Notes: generated by a model from the letters alone, not told the origin. A stretch of 64,000 nt of DNA from Peribacillus simplex (GCF_030123325.1 NZ_CP126106.1:5525001-5589000), one strand, 5' to 3'; numbered from the stretch's first letter, positions 8,181 to 17,493 are shown. A program made the numbers and translations.

Positions 8181-9949
8181 GCCTTTTTCTCAATTTGTTT
8201 AAAGTAATCGGAGCGTATCACTTGATCACTCAGATTTATCTCCTTTTGGTCTTCTGATGAAAATCCATCGACCTTGCCTTCCCCATTTATTTTCATTTGG
8301 GAACCATAATCCCCTTTCAATATCAAAGCATCTCCCTCTTCGCCATTCAGCATGCTCTCTCCAAAGTATGAAGAACTCTTAATATTGAACAGATCATATA
8401 GAGTTGGCAGAATATCGATTTGGCCCGCTACCTTTTCAACCGTTCTTCCTTCCATATCCTCCTGATAAATGATCACGGGGATGGGCATATATTTTTCAAT
8501 CCACTCTTCATCGCTAATTTTACTGCCGTAATATGCTTCAACCTCGTGTTTATCCTTTAAAAATAGACCATCATGATCTCCGTATATCACAATCACGCTG
8601 TCTTTCAATTTCCCGTCATCCTTCAACTTCTTTATGAAATCCCCAATGGCAGAATCTGTATAATGAATGGCTTCAAAATATTGGGTCAGGTAACTGTTTT
8701 CTTTTCCAACTTCAGGCTTCAATGTTATCTGTTCTTCCGGCAGTGAAAAAGGTACATGGCTAGTCAAAGTAACGAAAAAGGCGTAATAGGGATTCCGTTT
8801 ATCTTTTAAGAAATCATAGCTTTGATTGAAGAAACTGCGGTCCCCCAAGCCCATCGAAATCATCTCATCCTGCTTCATATCCTCTATGGAAAGATAGTCA
8901 TCAAACCCTAGCGAGGGATATGCATGCTGCCTATTCCAAAAGTCTTCTTCATCTCCGTGGAAAGCAAAACTTTGATAATCCGACTTCTTTAATTCCTTAG
9001 CAAGGCCCGGAAAATCATTATAAGGGAATCGAAAAAAGGTCGCACCTTGCTTTAAAGGAAATAGTCCGGTATTCACGATAAGCTCTCCGTCAGATGAATT
9101 TCCAAATACCGTCTGTGGATATACATTCGGGAAGTACAGCCCCCCTTTCGCCAGTTCATTCATGAATGGCGTGACCTCCTGCCCGGCACTGCTTTGAAAT
9201 AGCGGAAACGACTGTAAGGATTCCACCTGGATGATAATGAGGTTCTTCCCCTCCAAGGATCCGGAATGGACATTTTCCTTTCTTTTCTTTTTATTGAAGT
9301 AATCAGAAACGGCCTTCTTTTCTTCCGAGGACATCCCATGCCTTCCCGAGTCAGAAAAATAGGCATATGTATCCAATGCGTGATGACCGATAGGGCCCCA
9401 GTTGCGCAAGAAGGTATTCGCCTCATAACGCCGGGTTATATCTACTTTGTCGATAAAGATATTCTTGACCGGCTTTAATCCTGCTATCATCAGGAATATT
9501 ACGGCCGGCACTAGTGCCATATGCTTGAGGGGGTATTTTTTCTTCACATATGATTCAGCAATTGGGATGACTACCAGAAGAAAGATTGCATCCTTCATTT
9601 CCATCATACTGAATATACTTTCACCTAGCCCATTCAGATTGCTTTTTTGCATCCACATATAGGAAGTTATAGGTGTCGAATAATAACGATAAAACCAGAT
9701 GTCCCCAAGGAAAAAGGCCATGATTGAAAGAAGGGAAACTGAAAAAATGATGCCTTTTACGATTCGATTCGTTATCCATTCCTTCAGATAAACAATAAAA
9801 CCGGCAACACCGATGATTATGGTAATGATCCCAATAGAAAGATCGTTACCCATCCTATCATTCGTATAAATGAAAAGTATGGCCACGATTGAAAATGACA
9901 ATATCTCAAATAGCCTCTCCTTCAATCGTTGATTCAGGTTATTCCTCAT
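8162..9949 (-). CDS. Lipoteichoic acid synthase family protein (sulfatase fold)
   Basis: 595 residues. Five membrane helices fill the first 170 residues; an extracellular sulfatase-fold domain follows. Family metal-site residues are visible: Glu in IIIQVESLQ, the nucleophile position in FGNSSDGE (Ser285), and Asp/His in YGDHDGLFLKD. LTA synthases polymerise glycerol phosphate from phosphatidylglycerol on the outer membrane face. In S. aureus LtaS the nucleophile is Thr in GKTSD; here it reads GNSSD, so Ser replaces Thr. It is also shorter than LtaS (about 650). It could be a primase-type or specialised paralogue (YvgJ/YqgS/YfnI class). The teichoic acid neighbourhood supports an envelope role. 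Confidence 0.82.
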   Translation of the reverse strand: MRNNLNQRLKERLFEILSFSIVAILFIYTNDRMGNDLSIGIITIIIGVAGFIVYLKEWITNRIVKGIIFSVSLLSIMAFFLGDIWFYRYYSTPITSYMWMQKSNLNGLGESIFSMMEMKDAIFLLVVIPIAESYVKKKYPLKHMALVPAVIFLMIAGLKPVKNIFIDKVDITRRYEANTFLRNWGPIGHHALDTYAYFSDSGRHGMSSEEKKAVSDYFNKKKRKENVHSGSLEGKNLIIIQVESLQSFPLFQSSAGQEVTPFMNELAKGGLYFPNVYPQTVFGNSSDGELIVNTGLFPLKQGATFFRFPYNDFPGLAKELKKSDYQSFAFHGDEEDFWNRQHAYPSLGFDDYLSIEDMKQDEMISMGLGDRSFFNQSYDFLKDKRNPYYAFFVTLTSHVPFSLPEEQITLKPEVGKENSYLTQYFEAIHYTDSAIGDFIKKLKDDGKLKDSVIVIYGDHDGLFLKDKHEVEAYYGSKISDEEWIEKYMPIPVIIYQEDMEGRTVEKVAGQIDILPTLYDLFNIKSSSYFGESMLNGEEGDALILKGDYGSQMKINGEGKVDGFSSEDQKEINLSDQVIRSDYFKQIEKKAKKEDD

Positions 9950-10099
9950 GCTCCTGCCACTTTCCTCTTCATTATTTCCAAGCCTTAGTTAAGCCTGATT
10001 GCGGAAGATTACTTATAAATATTACTTAGCGTTGCCATTTATGAGAAAATGCACACCGAAAACGGCATAAATATTTAATGACCACCCTTATAAACAAAT

Positions 10100-10127
10100 A
10101 GCCCTCATCACTAAAAGGATGAGGGCT
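10100..10127 (-). terminator. Terminator of the secA2-SLAP operon
   Basis: AGCCCTCATC / GATGAGGGCT perfect 10-bp stem, 60 bases past the SLAP gene stop; T-rich on the minus strand. Confidence 0.75.
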
Positions 10128-10187
10128 TTGCTTTGGCACTCCGGCAAAAAAGCTGCAGATTGCCGCTAGACTCATGCGGTTGTTTTC

Positions 10188-10649
10188 CTACTTTCTCTTC
10201 CATTCAAAGGCAATCTTCCAACCTTCATCAGGAACCGATTCCGCCAACATATCTCCTTCCTCGAATAAGAAACGCCATGGCATGCTTGAAAGTGCTGGAA
10301 TCTCACCAAGCTCTGAAAGATCAAATGTCTTTTTTGCGAGGAATTTTCCATCTCCATCAACTAACAGTAAATCCACGATATCAAACCTGACAGCTTTCTC
10401 TATTGAATTTCGTAGAAAAGCCACTATGATTACATCATCTTCCACCCTGTTCAGCTTGATGCCGGATATTGAAATTTGGTTCGGTTTTAATGCTGGCAGC
10501 CTTTGATGGTGGAATTTATATACATATTCCTCTTGCTTGGAAATTTCCCAGCCTTCGTGAAACATCAGGGCAGTATGAACGGTATCATCCTGATTTAATA
10601 ACTCATGTACATCTAAAGCTGCATTATCCCTTTTTCCAAATGAACTCAT
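10188..10649 (-). CDS. SLAP-domain protein of the accessory Sec system (S-layer assembly type)
   Basis: 153 residues with one SLAP domain: HEGWEISKQEEYVYKF, LPALKPNQISISGI, FLRNSIEKAVRF, FDLSELGEIPALSSMPWRFLF. From family knowledge, accessory Sec S-layer assembly proteins next to secA2 in Bacillus carry two such domains; this one has only the first and ends soon after it, so it is about half length. No signal peptide or membrane helix, so it is probably cytoplasmic and works with SecA2 on a subset of secreted proteins. Its ATG overlaps the secA2 stop by four bases (ATGA), showing translational coupling. No S-layer gene is present in the window, so the substrate is unknown. Confidence 0.72.
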   Translation of the reverse strand: MSSFGKRDNAALDVHELLNQDDTVHTALMFHEGWEISKQEEYVYKFHHQRLPALKPNQISISGIKLNRVEDDVIIVAFLRNSIEKAVRFDIVDLLLVDGDGKFLAKKTFDLSELGEIPALSSMPWRFLFEEGDMLAESVPDEGWKIAFEWKRK

Positions 10650-13033
10650 CGTTCCTCACCCTCCTCCAAAGCAGTTGCATCTTCCTGATTGCTATTCATA
10701 TATTCCATAAAACGGATGCTTATCTCCGTCTCAATTTTACTTAATAGAAGGTTGAATTGACTGAGAGCCGCTTTTTCAAATAATGTATATGGGTCCTGCT
10801 GACCATATCCGCTTAAACCAATGCCTTCTTTCACACTGTTCATTTCATCTAAATGGTTCATCCAATTTGTATCGATATGCTGCAGCATGAAAGCACGCAA
10901 CTGGTTTCCCCATTCTGCATCGTTTTGAAAGGTCATCAGCCTCAGCCTCGATTCCAATTCACCTAAAGCATCCAACGCTTTTCCTTCAATTTGGCCTTCT
11001 AAATCCTGAAAATCACTTGCCTGCCAACCTAACGAAAGGAAGACAAGGGAAAGCTCTTCAATATAGGCAGAGGGATCAGGTTCCACCATATGTTCAGGAT
11101 AATATTTCACTGTAAGCCGAGTAATGTATTTTTCGATATATTCAAGTAAAATGGCCGACATCCGTCCAGGCTCCATATCAAGGATCCGATCTCTCATTGC
11201 ATAGATGATTTTACTCTGCTCATTTAATGCATGTTCTAACTTCAATAAATGGTAACGGCTTGATTGATGCATCTGCTCTACCGTTTCCTGAACCATTTTA
11301 ACGAATTTATCGGGTGCAGTGCCCAGCACCAATCCATTTTCATCCGTTTTGATTTTCTTGATATAACGCTTGATTTCTTCTTCATCATAGTAATCAAACA
11401 AATCATCTTCCAAAGAAATGATGAATTGGGTTGAACCGGGATCACCCTGCCGTCCGGAACGTCCTCTTAGCTGCATATCGATCCGACGGCTTTCGTGTCG
11501 CTCCGTACCGATAATATGGAGGCCGCCCAGTTCCTTGACATCTTTCGCAAGTAATATATCCGTTCCTCTCCCAGCCATGTTCGTAGCCAGCATCACTTGA
11601 TTTTTTTGCCCGGCATTCGCTATGATTTCCGCTTCATCCTCTTCCGTCTTCGCATTAAGGATTTGATGTTTGATTTTCCCCTTCTCTAGTTGAACCGAAA
11701 TTTTTTCAGATTGCTCAATGGAGATCGTCCCGATCAGAATAGGTCTGCCTCCATCATGAATCCGTTTTACTTCCGTGACGATTTTGTTGATCTTACTGGT
11801 TTCATCTTTATAAATCATATCAACCTCATCAACTCGAATGATGGGCTCATTAGTTGGAATTTCAATGACGGGGAGTTGATATATTTCCTGGAATTCTGAC
11901 TTTGATGGCATTGCACTGCCTGTCATCCCCGACATTGAGTGATATAATCGAAAATAATTTTGGACGGTGATCATGGCCTGTGTTTCATTCTCTTCGGAAA
12001 TCTCCAAGCCCTCTTTTGCCTCAATTGCTTGATGAAGCCCATCACTGAAGCTTCTCCCTTCCATCACCCGGCCTGTGAATTTATCGATGATAGCAACCTT
12101 TCCATCGATGACAATATAGTCCACATCCAATTTCATGATCGCATGGGCTTTTAGCGCCTGTGTAACATTATGTAATAACTCTTGATGCTCCATTCCATAC
12201 AGATTGTCGATACCAAAGGCCTCTTCAATCTTGGAAGCCCCTTGATCCGTAAAAAAGGCAGACCTTGACTCGCTGAAAATCTCGTAATCATCATTGTCTA
12301 TAAATGTCTTCATGATTTGTGCCGTGATCTGGTGAAGCTCGGTTCCGTCGCTTGCCCGGTCCGCAATGATCAATGGTGTCCTCGCTTCATCAATCAAGAT
12401 GCTGTCAATCTCATCGACGATGGCAAATTGATGTCCTCTCTGAACCTTTTCTTCTTTTCGGTAAACCATATTATCTCGCAAATAATCAAAACCGAACTCT
12501 GTTGCCGTTCCATACGTGATATCTGCCGCATACGCTTCACGTTTTGCTGAAGGCCCCATTTGGGAAAGGTTCAAGCCAACCGTCAATCCTAGAAATTCAT
12601 GAACTTGTCCCATTAACTCCATATCGCGTCTGGCCAAATATTCATTGGCCGTAATGATATGGACACCATTACCGTACAGTGCATGTAAATAGCTAGGCAA
12701 AGTAGAGACAAGCGTCTTCCCCTCGCCCGTATTCATTTGTGCGATGCCCCCTTCACTCAGGACAAAACCGCCTGCAATCTGAACATCATGGTGCCTAAGA
12801 TTCAATACTCGTTTAGAAGCCTCCCTCACGACCGCAAAGGCTTCGGCTTGTATATCCATTATATTGTCACCAGCATCCAATACGCTTTTAAATCTATCCT
12901 TCATTCCGCTTAATTCCAGATCTGAATAACTTTCATATTTTCCCTCTAGCCGATTCACATCTTCTACCAACTTATAAATTCTCTTTAAGTCTTTAGAACC
13001 TTCTTTGAAGAACTTTTTCATACTGGATAGCAT
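10646..13033 (-). CDS. secA2: Accessory Sec translocase ATPase SecA2
   Basis: 795 residues, shorter than SecA1 and lacking the C-terminal zinc-binding tail. Motor motifs are intact: Walker A TGEGKT at 102-107, Walker B-like DEIDSILIDEARTPLI, SGMTGSA, the DEAD-motor helicase motifs GTISIEQSE, NMAGRGTDI and QLRGRSGRQGD. SecA2 proteins drive export of selected substrates through SecYEG, for example S-layer proteins in B. anthracis. The start at 13033 has ggagag eight bases upstream; MKKFF at 13021 is a possible alternative. It leads a two-gene operon with the SLAP gene. Distinguishing it from SecA1 rests on length, missing tail and SLAP linkage. Confidence 0.9.
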   Translation of the reverse strand: MLSSMKKFFKEGSKDLKRIYKLVEDVNRLEGKYESYSDLELSGMKDRFKSVLDAGDNIMDIQAEAFAVVREASKRVLNLRHHDVQIAGGFVLSEGGIAQMNTGEGKTLVSTLPSYLHALYGNGVHIITANEYLARRDMELMGQVHEFLGLTVGLNLSQMGPSAKREAYAADITYGTATEFGFDYLRDNMVYRKEEKVQRGHQFAIVDEIDSILIDEARTPLIIADRASDGTELHQITAQIMKTFIDNDDYEIFSESRSAFFTDQGASKIEEAFGIDNLYGMEHQELLHNVTQALKAHAIMKLDVDYIVIDGKVAIIDKFTGRVMEGRSFSDGLHQAIEAKEGLEISEENETQAMITVQNYFRLYHSMSGMTGSAMPSKSEFQEIYQLPVIEIPTNEPIIRVDEVDMIYKDETSKINKIVTEVKRIHDGGRPILIGTISIEQSEKISVQLEKGKIKHQILNAKTEEDEAEIIANAGQKNQVMLATNMAGRGTDILLAKDVKELGGLHIIGTERHESRRIDMQLRGRSGRQGDPGSTQFIISLEDDLFDYYDEEEIKRYIKKIKTDENGLVLGTAPDKFVKMVQETVEQMHQSSRYHLLKLEHALNEQSKIIYAMRDRILDMEPGRMSAILLEYIEKYITRLTVKYYPEHMVEPDPSAYIEELSLVFLSLGWQASDFQDLEGQIEGKALDALGELESRLRLMTFQNDAEWGNQLRAFMLQHIDTNWMNHLDEMNSVKEGIGLSGYGQQDPYTLFEKAALSQFNLLLSKIETEISIRFMEYMNSNQEDATALEEGEER

Positions 13034-13294
13034 AGGGTTTTCTCTCCTATTAATTCAATTGAACTTTAGTGAAATTATATCAGTTAAATATTTACTGTTT
13101 ATTAATTATCACCTTCATATTGTAATTATATAGAAATTCTTTCTTTTTTTGAAAGATAAATTACGTAAAAGGCGGCTGTATGCCCTTCCATTAAAAACGC
13201 TAAAAAGATTAGCTTCATCCTGAATATCAGGGAGGGGTTTTTTTATCGATTTAAACAAATAATAGGAAGACTTTCACCCAATGGAGGATTACTG

Positions 13295-14728
13295 ATGAAT
13301 AAGACAAGCAGAAAAATCATTCATAAACTTGCACAACCGCAACACTTTGGATTATTCGTTCTTATAATTTGCTTTATTTACATGAGCTCCCCTATTCAAG
13401 CAGAGACAAAAAACACCCCCAAGAATGTCATATTGCTGATTGGCGACGGCATGGGGGTAGGGGCCATAGAGATTGCCCGGCAATTGGAATATGGAAAGAC
13501 AGGCGTTCTACATTTGGAACAACTGGAGCATGTTGCCCTGATGCGCACCTATTCCGCCGATAACTTCGTCACTGACTCTGCAGCAGGAGGGTCCGCGATT
13601 GCCACTGGTATAAAAACCAACAATGAATCAATCGGTGTCGATGCCAATGGTTCCGAGGTGGATAGTATATTGGATGCATTTCAGAACAATGGAAAAAAAG
13701 TGGGGATCATCTCAACCAATATGGTAGTCGATGCCACGCCCGCTGCCTTTGGCGCAAGTGTTCCTAACCGCTGGACAGGAGGCGCAAATATCGCGAGGCA
13801 GCTATTTGATAACCGGATCGACGTCATTCTCGGCGGAGGTGCCAGCTATTTCGAGGCGGATAAGCAAAATGGCGAGGATTTAATCGCTAAATTTAAACAA
13901 GCTGGCTATGGGATCACGACGACGAAAGAAGAACTTAGTTCCATTAATAAACCGGAAAAACTTTTAGGGTTATTTCACCCAACCTATATGAATTTTAAAC
14001 TGGATAAAGAAGTATTACATTCTCAAGAGCCATCCCTGCCCGAAATGACATCCAAAGCGATGGATATTTTATCAAGAGGTAATAAAGGATTCTTCTTGAT
14101 GGCCGAAGGAGCGCGTATTGACCATATGGAGCATGCAGCCGATATCACTGGAATATGGAAAGAAACGATCGAATTTGACCAAACCGTGAAAGAGGTTGTA
14201 AATTGGGCGAAAAATCGAAATGATACATTGATTGTTGTACTTGCAGACCACGAAACAATGGGGACCTCCGCTTCTGAAACAATGGATATCACTGCATTGA
14301 AAAAAATCAAGGTTTCATCTGAATATATGTCCAAACAGCTTACATTCGATAAAAACAATGAAATCAATCCAGAAAGTGTCGTTTCCACATTCAAGAAGTA
14401 TGCACATATATCCCTTACGGATCAGGAAGTCGACCAATTCATCGATAACGTAAGAAATAATAGAACGCTTGTCTATCCACAACATCAAATCGATTGGGAA
14501 ATCGGAAGCACCATCGCCAGGCACCATAAGGCGGGTGTAGCTGATCGAAGCATACGGGCGGCCAGTTCCACAGGAGGGCACACAGCCAATATGATTCCCG
14601 TTTTCGCCTCGGGTCCAGGCAGTGAAGCCTTCGATGGAGTCATTGAAAATACGGATATTTCTAAAATCATCACAAAAGCCGCCGGCGTTCCCTTCACACC
14701 CGGTCAGCATAAAACAAAAGAGGAATGA
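13295..14728 (+). CDS. Secreted alkaline phosphatase (PhoA/PhoB family)
   Basis: 477 residues with ribosome site tggagg upstream. A signal peptide with a hydrophobic core at about 18-36 ends near IQAET. The catalytic fold is complete: metal ligand Asp51 in LLIGDGMG, nucleophile Ser95 in VTDSAAGGSAIATG, and the metal-binding AEGARIDHMEHAAD, LADHETMG and STGGHTANMIPVFASGP. It hydrolyses phosphomonoesters outside the cell to release phosphate. In Bacillus such genes are normally under PhoP; I looked for TTWACA repeats upstream and found only loose matches, so regulation is open. Single gene closed by a strong hairpin that includes its stop codon. Confidence 0.93.
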   Translation: MNKTSRKIIHKLAQPQHFGLFVLIICFIYMSSPIQAETKNTPKNVILLIGDGMGVGAIEIARQLEYGKTGVLHLEQLEHVALMRTYSADNFVTDSAAGGSAIATGIKTNNESIGVDANGSEVDSILDAFQNNGKKVGIISTNMVVDATPAAFGASVPNRWTGGANIARQLFDNRIDVILGGGASYFEADKQNGEDLIAKFKQAGYGITTTKEELSSINKPEKLLGLFHPTYMNFKLDKEVLHSQEPSLPEMTSKAMDILSRGNKGFFLMAEGARIDHMEHAADITGIWKETIEFDQTVKEVVNWAKNRNDTLIVVLADHETMGTSASETMDITALKKIKVSSEYMSKQLTFDKNNEINPESVVSTFKKYAHISLTDQEVDQFIDNVRNNRTLVYPQHQIDWEIGSTIARHHKAGVADRSIRAASSTGGHTANMIPVFASGPGSEAFDGVIENTDISKIITKAAGVPFTPGQHKTKEE

Positions 14729-14749
14729 CTACATTCATTCCTCTTTTAA
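14717..14749 (+). terminator. Terminator overlapping the phosphatase stop codon
   Basis: Perfect 12-bp stem AAAGAGGAATGA / TCATTCCTCTTT with a 6-base loop; the TGA stop (14726-14728) is inside the first arm. Confidence 0.88.
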
Positions 14750-14860
14750 AATTCTAACTCACTTTAACTCGATTTTTTCGGCATTCATTTCTATTGTGGT
14801 CCGTTAACACGAAGTTTTGGGGCATTTACTCACGAAATTGTGCGATATCACAGAGTTTAG

Positions 14861-15025
14861 TGCATTTACTCATGAGTTTGGTGCGTTTACTCGTGAATTT
14901 GGTGCGTTTACTCGTGAATTTGCTCCTTTTACTCGTGAGTTTGGCGCATTTACTCGTGAATTTGCTCCTTTTACTCGTGAGTTTGGCGCGTTTACTCGTG
15001 AATTTGCTCCTTACTCGTGAGTTTG
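14861..15025. repeat. 21-bp tandem repeat array (about 8 units)
   Basis: The core TTTACTCGTGAATTTG recurs with an exact 21-base period at 14865, 14886, 14907, 14928, 14949, 14970 and 14991, then once more two bases short at about 15011. Units alternate between GTGCG/GCGC and CTCC spacers and between GAATTTG and GAGTTTG. A diverged unit lies at 14825. Because 21 is a multiple of three, all frames stay open and give heptad peptides (for example FTREFGA and FTREFAP), but there is no ribosome site. It lies between two terminating genes, downstream of both. Function unknown. Confidence 0.9.
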
Positions 15026-15089
15026 ACGAAGAGCCTTAATGCCATTTATTAAAAACAAAAAAAGACGCCATAATTGACGTCCTATTCAT

Positions 15090-17156
15090 TCATTTTTTTA
15101 CATGTTTTTTTAATACATACCCAATTCGGCTTCCCTTTTTCACTTTATACCATTCATCTTGTTGAGCCAGGATCGTTACGGCTTGGTCCCTGTATAGATT
15201 CCCAACCGTTTCAGAAGATGCATTTTTATTTTCTTTAATATATAATTCGCTTGCTGTCACTATTCCCGTGGTCTTCCTAATGGAGACTTTCGTTGAAATG
15301 GATTTCTGGTTGTCACTCTTATCCTTAGCGGAGATTGTCACCGTAAACATCCCGTTGGACATATTTTTGAAATCCCAGGTTGCCGAGTGCCTGCCTTTAT
15401 TGAACTGCCTTTCAGAAAGGATGCCAACAACCTTACCTTTACTGTTCTTGATTTCCACTGTTACATCAGCGTTTTCATTAATTGTATAGGTTATGTTCGC
15501 TTTCTCGGTACTATAATCACCAGATGTATTGACATCGGTGATTTTCGGTGCCGACGTATCTTTACTGATCTTAATCGCCATTGTGGCCAAACCTTCATTC
15601 CCGCTTCGGTCCATTGCTGATATTTCCGCTTCATATGTACCGTTACTTACCGTTTTTGTGTTCCAGATTGCTGAATGGGTACCCTTTTTCATTGTTTGGT
15701 CACGGACTGGGGTAGCTAAGGCTTTCCCTTTACTATCTTTAATCGTGAGTGTTACTACAGCATCTTCTTTTAAGGAGTATGTGACTCCAACCTCACCATT
15801 AGAATGATCCGTCTCCGCTTTCATGTTTACTGAATTCGGCTCCGACTTTACGACAAGTTCCGTTTTAGATCCAGCACCTGGTCCATATTCCTTTTCTATA
15901 GTTGTGTCAGGATAATAAAACCCCAAAATCTCTTGATATGATTGGCCTGCTTCCGCTCTGTTTTTCGCTCCAAACTGACTTAGTCCGACACCATGCCCAT
16001 ATCCTGATCCTTCAATAGAGATTTTGGAAGGATCGGTAGATGAATGGTCAACCAAATAACTTTTCATCACCTCTTGTCCCACCATGCCCCTGATTTTGGA
16101 AGCCGCTACATTAGTAAGCTTAACCGTTTGCTGCAAAAGTTTCCCCCTGTCATCAACGAGACCCCTTACATAGAAATTCAGTTGGATGGAGCCCTTCGTT
16201 ACACGGCCTCCCGTTTTTTCATCTGTAAATGTTAACAAGGGAACCTCCGTTATTTTAATATCTTTATTCGCATATCCATTGTTCTTCAGCCAAACCTTCA
16301 GCTTCGGCACAACCGTTTTATCTTTTTCCTCTACACTTGCCCACCATTCTTCCGGTTTAGATAAATCCATTTTTGAAAGGTCGATTTGCTGTTTGTCCAG
16401 CATTATCTCCCAATTGGTTTTCGAATCATAGAGATCTTCTTTTATGGATAAATATGCAAGGGGGTTGCCGCTTGACCAAACATTTGAATTCGATTCGGTC
16501 ATTCCTCCATTGCTTGAGGAAAAGAACGCTTCGATTATTTCGCCATCATGTTTGATTACCATACCCTTTGTCTGTTCAATGGCTGAATTAGTTCGATAGT
16601 GACCGGCAGCCCCGCCATAAACTTGGTAAGAAACCGTATCATCAATTATTGTGGATTGATGGCGAAGTGCATAAGTCCGGGCGGCAATCGCCTGTGCCTT
16701 TAAGGCTTCGGAATGCCATAGATCTGGCATCTCCAGCGGGACAACGCCTTTTAGATAATCTTCCATGTAAACATGATTAATTGGCCGGATATAACCGTCC
16801 TCCGCTGTAAATGAAAATGAGCCAAGATACGGACGGCCGTTTATGGACAATGAAGCATCAGGTTTAACTGGAATCACCTTAAAGGAAGCATAAGATCCCG
16901 TTTTCTTAAAACCTTTGTAGACGGCAAGTTTAGCCGACTCCACTTTCAAAGTCAGATTTTCACCCTCCCTAATGAATATCTCTCCCCCTGAAGTACGGTA
17001 GTCCCCGGTTGCCGTTATTTTGACGCTGGTTCTATTCCCCAGATAATTCTTCAGTTTCACTTCCATCGTAGTCTCTTCCGCTGCCGTTGCTTCATGAGAA
17101 GGAAATGCAAAAAAAATGATAAAGAAAGCGATAAACAAATACCTTAAACTTCTCAT
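15090..17156 (-). CDS. Secreted SpoIID/LytB-domain protein with Ig-like and SH3 domains
   Basis: 688 residues. Signal peptide at 1-26 (ATAAEE). The SpoIID/LytB domain covers about 120-425: MEDYLKGVVPLEM, LKAQAIAARTYAL, QVYGG, EAFFSSSNGGMTES and GSGYGHGVGLSQFGAKNRA. Two FlgD-like Ig repeats follow (each with ADVTVEI/AVVTLTI, the pattern KGTHSAIWNTK or KGRHSATWDFK, and SNGT/SNGM), at about 445-630. A C-terminal bacterial SH3 domain ends in YVLKKHVKK. SpoIID is a lytic transglycosylase acting on denuded glycan, and B. subtilis LytB modifies the amidase LytC. Here catalytic and wall-targeting modules are combined. Ribosome site gagg lies upstream. Probably a wall-remodelling or amidase-enhancing exoprotein; substrate not known. 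Confidence 0.82.
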   Translation of the reverse strand: MRSLRYLFIAFFIIFFAFPSHEATAAEETTMEVKLKNYLGNRTSVKITATGDYRTSGGEIFIREGENLTLKVESAKLAVYKGFKKTGSYASFKVIPVKPDASLSINGRPYLGSFSFTAEDGYIRPINHVYMEDYLKGVVPLEMPDLWHSEALKAQAIAARTYALRHQSTIIDDTVSYQVYGGAAGHYRTNSAIEQTKGMVIKHDGEIIEAFFSSSNGGMTESNSNVWSSGNPLAYLSIKEDLYDSKTNWEIMLDKQQIDLSKMDLSKPEEWWASVEEKDKTVVPKLKVWLKNNGYANKDIKITEVPLLTFTDEKTGGRVTKGSIQLNFYVRGLVDDRGKLLQQTVKLTNVAASKIRGMVGQEVMKSYLVDHSSTDPSKISIEGSGYGHGVGLSQFGAKNRAEAGQSYQEILGFYYPDTTIEKEYGPGAGSKTELVVKSEPNSVNMKAETDHSNGEVGVTYSLKEDAVVTLTIKDSKGKALATPVRDQTMKKGTHSAIWNTKTVSNGTYEAEISAMDRSGNEGLATMAIKISKDTSAPKITDVNTSGDYSTEKANITYTINENADVTVEIKNSKGKVVGILSERQFNKGRHSATWDFKNMSNGMFTVTISAKDKSDNQKSISTKVSIRKTTGIVTASELYIKENKNASSETVGNLYRDQAVTILAQQDEWYKVKKGSRIGYVLKKHVKK

Positions 17157-17200
17157 TGCTTTTCATCCTCATTCCCATTCTATTTGTCTTTCAAAGATTT

Positions 17201-17353
17201 TTAATTAATCCTGTTCAATCCATTGGCATGGGCAATGGCCAATATGGCGTCACTGCTGCAGAAATCCCTGATGATTTCAGGACAACTGGGATCGCGGGTC
17301 TTACTTGTGAACTCTCTTTTTACATTCTGTATGTACGACTCATTATCCTTCAA
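17201..17353 (-). CDS. Possible small Nif11-like frame (50 codons, weak)
   Basis: A TTG-initiated frame upstream of the SpoIID-domain gene reads as normal coding sequence in codon use, ending CSSDAILAIAHANGLNRIN. The stretch DAILAIAHANG vaguely resembles the C-terminal part of Nif11-type leader peptides. There is no convincing ribosome site and the frame is closed just upstream by a stop, so it may be a gene remnant or chance. Low confidence; listed because the region is otherwise empty. Confidence 0.2.
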   Translation of the reverse strand: MKDNESYIQNVKREFTSKTRDPSCPEIIRDFCSSDAILAIAHANGLNRIN

Positions 17354-17408
17354 ATCCAGTTTTTATTGTCTTAACAAATTGGAGTCCTCAACGTGTGAAA
17401 AAATAAAA

Positions 17409-17441
17409 GCAGGACATGGAAGAAACCATGTCCTGCTTTTT
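17409..17441 (-). terminator. Terminator of pbpC
   Basis: Perfect 11-bp stem GCAGGACATGG / CCATGTCCTGC (extended by A:T pairs to 15), with T-rich sequence on both sides, so it can work in both directions. Confidence 0.88.
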
Positions 17442-17493
17442 CATGATAAATGCTTGCTGCATTTTCACCCATTTCTGATGGATGACTTTTTCT

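Noticed and set aside
14023..14710. Frames opposite the alkaline phosphatase gene
   Set aside because: Shadow frames of a well-supported enzyme gene with intact catalytic motifs.
14861..15025. CRISPR array
   Set aside because: Units are contiguous with no unique spacers and no cas genes nearby.
14794..15039. Heptad-repeat open frames across the 21-bp array
   Set aside because: All frames remain open because the period is a multiple of three; no ribosome site or promoter.
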